IMG/VR virus record: IMGVR_UViG_3300020171_000136
Location: 1-23,009 of that record
DNA: 23,009 nucleotides
Direction: 5' to 3' (one strand)
Origin: a virus
Part shown: one piece after another, positions 19,121 through 23,009 of the stretch
How the letters are laid out: each line of letters opens with the position of its first letter
Numbering within the stretch: position 1 is the stretch's first letter
The notes under the pieces: model-generated
What the model was told of the DNA's origin: nothing
Databases searched by the model: none
What the model saw: the letters and a program-made list of their open reading frames with translations, nothing else
Program-made: the position numbers and the translations under genes

Positions 19121-20143
19121 TTAATCCCCCACATTGATAATTGAGAAGAAGGGGGGAGAGGTGGAGGAAGCGGTGTAGGTTACATAACAACTCATTCTAT
19201 ATTCTTTATCTAAATAATTGGAATATGTAAAATCTGTCCATGTAGCAGGGCAAGTAGCAACATCATCTTTAATAAATCCATAAGTTGTGCCGCCTACATC
19301 AGTAAATTTATAATTATACTGCCCAGAAACATCACTTAATCCAGCATAATAAACATTACCAGCAGTAATGGCTAAATTATAATCATCAGCACTTTGTCTA
19401 AATTGGGTGGTAGTGTTACAAGTTGTAGCATTAGTATCTATTCCAATTCTCGTAGCTGGTGACCCTGTGGTTTCACTATACATAGCAGTCTTATATGTTT
19501 TTGTTTCGCTATCTGCCTGTCCGCACCAATAAACATAATTTAAGGTTCCACTTGCAGGCGCTGCCCCTAATTGGGCAAGCATACAAACATTTACCGCTAA
19601 TGCCCCAGCACTTGCCCCTGTATTATTATATCCATATTCATCATTGGCTATAACTGGATAGGTTGCTGTATCTAAAAAATCCTGCGGTATAGTTACGGTA
19701 TAAACCCCATTTTTAATAACCAATTCACCCCAGGCAATTTTTCCATTTGCATCTATAAATCGTGGGCAGTAAATATCCCCAAACTTACCAATACCGTAAT
19801 TAGTTTTCCCTAATTCATAATTCTTTTTGGTCTTATGAAATATCTCATAACATCCTTGTACTTTTGGTTCTCGCCACGATCCCCTAATTGGCTCATCTGT
19901 TTTTCTGATATATTCAATACCGTCTTTGGTAAAAGGCTCATAGTTTTTCCACGGACGCTGGTAGAAAAAATCAAAGTCTTTCCATCCCTCTAACTTAAAA
20001 ACAAATTGATTCGTTGCTGGTTTCTTTTTGAATATCAAACCATATTTAAGGCTATCTTCCCCGTTAGGATAGGTATAAAATTCTTGCTCATCATTAGCAA
20101 TGCTTATTCTATTAACAGTTTTGGTTACTATGCCTTTGGTCAT
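19121..20143 (-). CDS. Large beta-rich surface/appendage protein (340 aa)
   Basis: The N-terminal 170 residues form a beta-rich domain with aromatic/Lys strands (NGEDSLKYGLIFKKKPAT, 'GELVIKNGVYTVTIPQDFLD') ending in 'TATYPVIANDEYGYNNTGAS', a motif I recall from phage appendage and decoration proteins ('YPV.id.tfgy...gg'). The C-terminal half is Thr/Tyr/Ser-rich with four cysteines and looks like a lectin-like sandwich. The gene overlaps an upstream signal-peptide ORF in another frame: one extra base in the A4 run (complement of 20152-20155) would fuse the signal peptide to this protein. Virion or exported location is therefore open. Confidence 0.6.
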   Translation of the reverse strand: MTKGIVTKTVNRISIANDEQEFYTYPNGEDSLKYGLIFKKKPATNQFVFKLEGWKDFDFFYQRPWKNYEPFTKDGIEYIRKTDEPIRGSWREPKVQGCYEIFHKTKKNYELGKTNYGIGKFGDIYCPRFIDANGKIAWGELVIKNGVYTVTIPQDFLDTATYPVIANDEYGYNNTGASAGALAVNVCMLAQLGAAPASGTLNYVYWCGQADSETKTYKTAMYSETTGSPATRIGIDTNATTCNTTTQFRQSADDYNLAITAGNVYYAGLSDVSGQYNYKFTDVGGTTYGFIKDDVATCPATWTDFTYSNYLDKEYRMSCYVTYTASSTSPPFFSIINVGD

Positions 20144-20226
20144 TCCATATCTTTTGTGTCAAGGACAGTCGCCCCGTGAGCCTGCGTCGCTATCAACAGA
20201 AATAGTAAGAATAGAAGTTTACGCAT
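20140..20226 (-). CDS. Signal-peptide ORF (28 aa), possibly the detached N-terminus of the 340-aa protein
   Basis: ATG (20226-20224) has AGGTGGT upstream. The product MRKLLFLLFLLIATQAHGAT plus VLDTKDME is an almost pure Sec signal peptide with a cleavage-type ending (A-H-G-A). It stops with ATGA overlapping the next start. A one-base insertion in the AAAA at 20155-20152 would continue as ...VLDTKRYG-MTKGIVTKTVNR, a smooth fusion. It may be a stand-alone leader, or a frame break. Confidence 0.5.
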   Translation of the reverse strand: MRKLLFLLFLLIATQAHGATVLDTKDME

Positions 20227-20308
20227 ACATACCACCTAAATAAAGAATTAAAAACATCCCGATTGTGAAAATCTCCAAGATTATAACCGCGTACAAAAAG
20301 CATCTCAC
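20219..20308 (-). CDS. Membrane micro-protein with GTG start (29 aa)
   Basis: A GTG at 20308 overlaps the stop of the upstream gene (GTGA). The 29-codon frame (M)RCFLYAVIILEIFTIGMFL plus ILYLGGMYA is strongly hydrophobic and ends at TAA 20219-20221, eight bases into the next ORF. No strong SD; coupling by overlap is the main support. Together with its neighbours it forms a chain of overlapping micro-genes. Confidence 0.35.
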   Translation of the reverse strand: MRCFLYAVIILEIFTIGMFLILYLGGMYA

Positions 20309-20685
20309 CTGTATAACTCCATTGTTTGCATAGTAACCGGATTACCGGTAGTCCCGGAACTGATTGCATAAAGTATGCCGGTATAACTTTCCAATTCCAT
20401 CGGCAGTCTTTCATTCTGTCCCAAGTCCCAATGTTTGGTTGAACTAATAGTCGCCTGGGTAATGGCTGTTGTGGATACACAAACGACGGTGGAGCTGTCG
20501 TTTTCGCAGTTAAAAGATGTCCGAGTTGGACGGGAAGAACAGATCGCCGCGGCGGTCGTAGTCGAAGCAGATACCTGGTCAAAATAGATATTATTTACCG
20601 GAGTAAAGATAAACTTCTGAAAAGACGTTGCCCCAAGACCAAACAGGGCTAAAAGTAAAATCGCTACTAACAGTTTAGGCCGCAT
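20305..20685 (-). CDS. Exported beta-rich protein in the structural operon (126 aa)
   Basis: It starts MRPKLLVAILLLALFGLGAT, a Sec signal peptide with probable cleavage near residue 19. The mature part (about 107 aa) is beta-rich and Thr/Ser-rich with three cysteines (AAAICSSRPT, FNCENDSS, VVCVS), and a C-terminal 'GILYAISSGTTGNPVTMQTMEL', like small jelly-roll decoration proteins. A signal peptide on a protein encoded between head genes is odd: either an exported surface modifier or a membrane-associated virion component. Start ATG 20685 follows the SD AGGAGAAATA. Confidence 0.55.
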   Translation of the reverse strand: MRPKLLVAILLLALFGLGATSFQKFIFTPVNNIYFDQVSASTTTAAAICSSRPTRTSFNCENDSSTVVCVSTTAITQATISSTKHWDLGQNERLPMELESYTGILYAISSGTTGNPVTMQTMELYR

Positions 20686-20686
20686 T

Positions 20687-20986
20687 TTATTTCTCCTTCT
20701 TTTTAGTTTTAGAATCAGTTTTTTCTTTAATAGGTGTTTCCATGAGTGTGGGTTTCGGCTCGGGTGCGGGTTTCATTCCCGCGAACGGAAAGATAACCAC
20801 CTTCCCCTTGAATAGTTTTACATCGTCTCCTTTAATCAGCCGCAGGGCAATACCCATTTTCCGCCGGATTTCCAGGGGTAGGCGGTCTTCAGGGACGTCA
20901 ATTTTTAATCCTGTTCCCCGCTCTAAATACTTACCAGATATTTTAATGTTATTTGTCACCTTGAACAGTAAATACTGACCACTCAT
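20687..20986 (-). CDS. Hypothetical head-region protein (99 aa)
   Basis: ATG 20986 has AAAGGGGGAATTT upstream and overlaps the glycosyltransferase end by 38 bases. The N-terminal 70 residues resemble a small beta-barrel of the type 'F.V...I.I.G....RG......' (FKVTNNIKISGKYLERGTGL), followed by a Pro/Lys/Glu-rich disordered tail. Not recognised; similar small proteins are encoded between capsid and neck genes. Probably cytoplasmic or virion. Confidence 0.55.
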   Translation of the reverse strand: MSGQYLLFKVTNNIKISGKYLERGTGLKIDVPEDRLPLEIRRKMGIALRLIKGDDVKLFKGKVVIFPFAGMKPAPEPKPTLMETPIKEKTDSKTKKKEK

Positions 20987-22583
20987 AAATTCCCCCTTTG
21001 ATAAAATGATATGTTCTTAACGCAGTATCGCAGACGATTTTATATCCTTTTCTGCCGGCCTTGAAGAACCACCATAAGTCCTCTGATCCAAAGCCTTTTT
21101 GGTTAGGCTCAAACGAAATATCATCTGCTACCTCTCTGGTCATCATCACACAACCCATTCCCGCGGCCCCGACTTCGTGGACTCCACCGTCTATCAGTTC
21201 AGGGCAAAACCTGAACGGGCCTAAGCCTGTATTGAAGTATTGCCAGTCCTTTGTAGCTTCCATTACTTCGAGATCAGTCTTTTCTTTCATCTGCTCTTCA
21301 TAAGTTTGTAAATCGTACTCTGCCTTCTTAGTAAATAACATCGGCTTGTTAGGTTCCGCCGACTTATACATCACTGCCCCGCAAGAAATCGGGTGTTCTT
21401 TAGTGCAGAGCTTAAATAGTCTTTCAATAGCGTCCGGGGACATCAAGACATCGCAGTCCCAGTACATTATATGCGAAACATTTAACTCTTTGCCGAGTTC
21501 TCGGACAAAGTTTCTACTGTCTACAATCGTGTTGTGTTTAATCCCGCCTATACTTACCTTTCGCGGTAAATGCACTTCCGCAAATCCCGAAGGAATAAGT
21601 TTTGTTTGGGCCGTCTCAAGAGTTTCTTCCCAGAAGTTCTCACCTGAATTATTGATAGCAAAACAAATATGAATATTTCCTTTATAGAAATTCTGCTGGG
21701 CCAGATTGTGAATTAAATGCGGCATACACCACTCGTACCTTTCAGAAATCGGAATACCTATTAAAATAGTAGGTTGTCCTTCTGGCATTTTGTCATACAT
21801 TTCCCGGTCGGGCTTGGCCACGAATTTCCAGTTATCAATAAACCTCGGTAAGTGTTTATAGACCTTGCTGTTGTCTTGGCTAAAGACTTTTTTAGAGGTT
21901 TGGGCTACCCAATGACCTACTCTGGCTTCGGCGCACTGGACTATTTTTATCCCCTTTACGCCCGCGCGCATACAAAAGTCAATGTCCTCAAACTGGTAAA
22001 AACACTCCGGGTCGGGATCGTATTCGGTTAATCCGTCCAAATTAAACCAGGTTTTTCGAGTAATCAGCACACAGGAAAAAGTCACTGCTTGCACTTCTCT
22101 AGTAATTAGTGTCCGGGGATCGAAAGGTTCGGTTCCGTAAAGTACATGAAAAGGCTGGTGTTTTTCATTAAAAGCTACGCCCGCATGAACGGTTTTAAAG
22201 TTTTCAGGATTGAACTGATAAGACCCGACTATCCCAGCCCCTTGCTCTTCGGAACATTTGATCATCTGCAATAACCAGTCTTTATTCGGGATGATATCGT
22301 CGTTCATTAAAAGAATGTATTCGCCCCGAGCGAACTTAACCGCCTGGTTATTAGCCCTTGAGAAGTCTAGGTTCTCGGTGTTTGTGATTATCCGAAAATC
22401 TCTAAACGTCTTTTCGGCGAACTTACAGAACTCTTTGGTCTTTTCGTCCGCCGCGTTGTCAATGAGCAAGATTTCAAAATCCTTAAAGTTATTAATCTTC
22501 TCTAAGTTATAATAGAGCAGGTTAATAGTTTTTACCAAACAATCGTAATTATCGTGAGTCGGGATGATTATTGATACTTTCAT
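20949..22583 (-). CDS. Two-domain family 2 (GT-A) glycosyltransferase (544 aa)
   Basis: Domain 1 (residues 1-240) is a standard GT2: 'KVSIIIPTHDNYDCL' start, LLIDNAADEKT, 'SRANNQAVKFARGEYILLMNDD' with the N94-D95-D96 metal site, and 'FYQFEDIDFCMRAGVKGIK' with the E/D catalytic block (198-203), then VGHW. Domain 2 (about 270-540) is a second GT-A fold: 'PTILIGIPISERY', DSRNF, 'MYWDCDVLMSPDAIERLF' with D376-C-D378, and 'GFGSEDLWWFFKAGRKGYKI' (498-515) plus YHF. No membrane segment, so cytoplasmic. Genes around it are virion or exported proteins. It may glycosylate phage structural proteins or build a host-surface sugar; acceptor is unknown. Confidence 0.9.
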   Translation of the reverse strand: MKVSIIIPTHDNYDCLVKTINLLYYNLEKINNFKDFEILLIDNAADEKTKEFCKFAEKTFRDFRIITNTENLDFSRANNQAVKFARGEYILLMNDDIIPNKDWLLQMIKCSEEQGAGIVGSYQFNPENFKTVHAGVAFNEKHQPFHVLYGTEPFDPRTLITREVQAVTFSCVLITRKTWFNLDGLTEYDPDPECFYQFEDIDFCMRAGVKGIKIVQCAEARVGHWVAQTSKKVFSQDNSKVYKHLPRFIDNWKFVAKPDREMYDKMPEGQPTILIGIPISERYEWCMPHLIHNLAQQNFYKGNIHICFAINNSGENFWEETLETAQTKLIPSGFAEVHLPRKVSIGGIKHNTIVDSRNFVRELGKELNVSHIMYWDCDVLMSPDAIERLFKLCTKEHPISCGAVMYKSAEPNKPMLFTKKAEYDLQTYEEQMKEKTDLEVMEATKDWQYFNTGLGPFRFCPELIDGGVHEVGAAGMGCVMMTREVADDISFEPNQKGFGSEDLWWFFKAGRKGYKIVCDTALRTYHFIKGGIYEWSVFTVQGDK

Positions 22584-22610
22584 ATTCCAATTCTCCTTTA
22601 AATCTGTAAT

Positions 22611-23009
22611 TTAAGATTGTCCGCCAACAAGAGTCCAAGAACCGGTTCCGGTTGATTCGGCTATATACAGCTTTCCAACTGTAGAAATATACATATCTCC
22701 AATAGCAGTTGCGGTCGGACTGGAAGCGCACATACCCCATAATTTAACAGTCGTAGCCCCAGCAGTGCCGGACGAATACGACACGCCGCCAGTTATATCA
22801 ATAGGTTTTGAAATTGCCAACCCATTAGTACTATCCGTAACCGTGGTATTGGTAAATACGAGCAAGGTTTTTGACAGATAGGTTGACGTGCTGGTATAAA
22901 GCGTCTCTAAAGTAGGCAACTGTGCCAACCAAGCCTTCAAACTCATGTGTACAGAAGATGACTGTACCAAACTGGTCAAGGCAAAGGTCAGCATAAAAAC
23001 CAGAGTACA
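22611..23009 (-). CDS. Exported/structural protein, 5' end outside window (at least 133 codons)
   Basis: The frame is open from the window edge to TAA 22613-22611. The upstream-most residues (CTLVFMLTFALTSLVQSSSV) look like the hydrophobic core of a signal peptide, so the true start is probably beyond 23009, although ATG 22994 lies in frame. The C-terminus 'AIGDMYISTVGKLYIAESTG, then TGSWTLVGG' is a beta motif common in phage virion and fibre proteins (G.ly..t.gklyi...g....W..vg). A Ser/Thr-rich Gly-containing middle fits a decoration or fibre-like protein. Intergenic 22584-22610 holds only the SD of the glycosyltransferase gene. Confidence 0.6.
   Translation of the reverse strand, partial: CTLVFMLTFALTSLVQSSSVHMSLKAWLAQLPTLETLYTSTSTYLSKTLLVFTNTTVTDSTNGLAISKPIDITGGVSYSSGTAGATTVKLWGMCASSPTATAIGDMYISTVGKLYIAESTGTGSWTLVGGQS

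Noticed and set aside
20193-20582. 129-aa minus-strand ORF rich in Arg/Pro at its start
   Set aside because: It is a frame shadow of the 126-aa exported protein and the micro-ORFs; it lacks an SD and has atypical composition.
1-23009. Integrase, attachment sites, repressor or other proof of lysogeny
   Set aside because: None was found; temperate lifestyle cannot be claimed from this window.

Overview
The window is part of a tailed double-stranded DNA phage (Caudoviricetes) genome or prophage, most likely with a long, non-contractile tail. It has a tail tape-measure gene, a tail-tube gene and a tail-assembly chaperone pair, and no sheath gene is recognisable. Packaging, portal and capsid genes are not in the window; they probably lie beyond the right edge, upstream in the minus-strand operon. 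The host cannot be named. Exported proteins with Ala-X-Ala-type signal peptides, a possible outer-membrane beta-barrel and an O-antigen-polymerase-like protein favour a Gram-negative host. The sequence is moderately AT-rich, with Shine-Dalgarno (SD) sites that are often unusually G-rich (AAGGGGG type).

Layout. Bases 1-8108 carry a plus-strand early/accessory operon of very small, tightly packed genes, many joined by ATGA or TAATG overlaps. Its recognisable core (1633-3858) is a DNA-recombination module: a conserved phage protein with a C-terminal OB-like domain, a RecB/Cas4-like PD-(D/E)XK nuclease and a coiled-coil protein. Tiny zinc-binding, membrane and unknown genes follow. The operon ends with a polytopic Wzy/O-antigen-ligase-like protein and a membrane-anchored TPR protein (6683-8108). 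The two transcription units converge at 8109-8219, which holds a terminator and two further hairpins.

Bases 8220-23009 are a minus-strand late operon. Read in its own direction (right to left) it contains: a signal-peptide protein cut by the window edge, a two-domain glycosyltransferase, small head-region or exported proteins, a large beta-rich surface protein, head-tail connector, Mu-gpG/S-type morphogenesis protein, tail terminator candidate, tail tube, chaperone pair with a probable +1 frameshift, tape measure, tail-tip proteins, a fibre-like protein, and a lysis region (TM/coiled-coil protein, M15 peptidase endolysin, PD-(D/E)XK nuclease, holin candidate). It ends with an exported beta-rich protein.

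Most notable points: (a) two separate glycan-active loci, a Wzy-like polymerase/ligase with TPR partner in the early arm and a tandem glycosyltransferase inside the virion operon, suggesting surface or virion glycan modification; (b) several single-nucleotide reading-frame breaks at or near homopolymers (4273-4277, about 6092, 7763-7769, 20152-20155) that separate parts which look like one protein, so either recoding/slippage or sequence errors; (c) a string of unannotated 15-60 aa genes, including membrane and signal peptides, in both arms.
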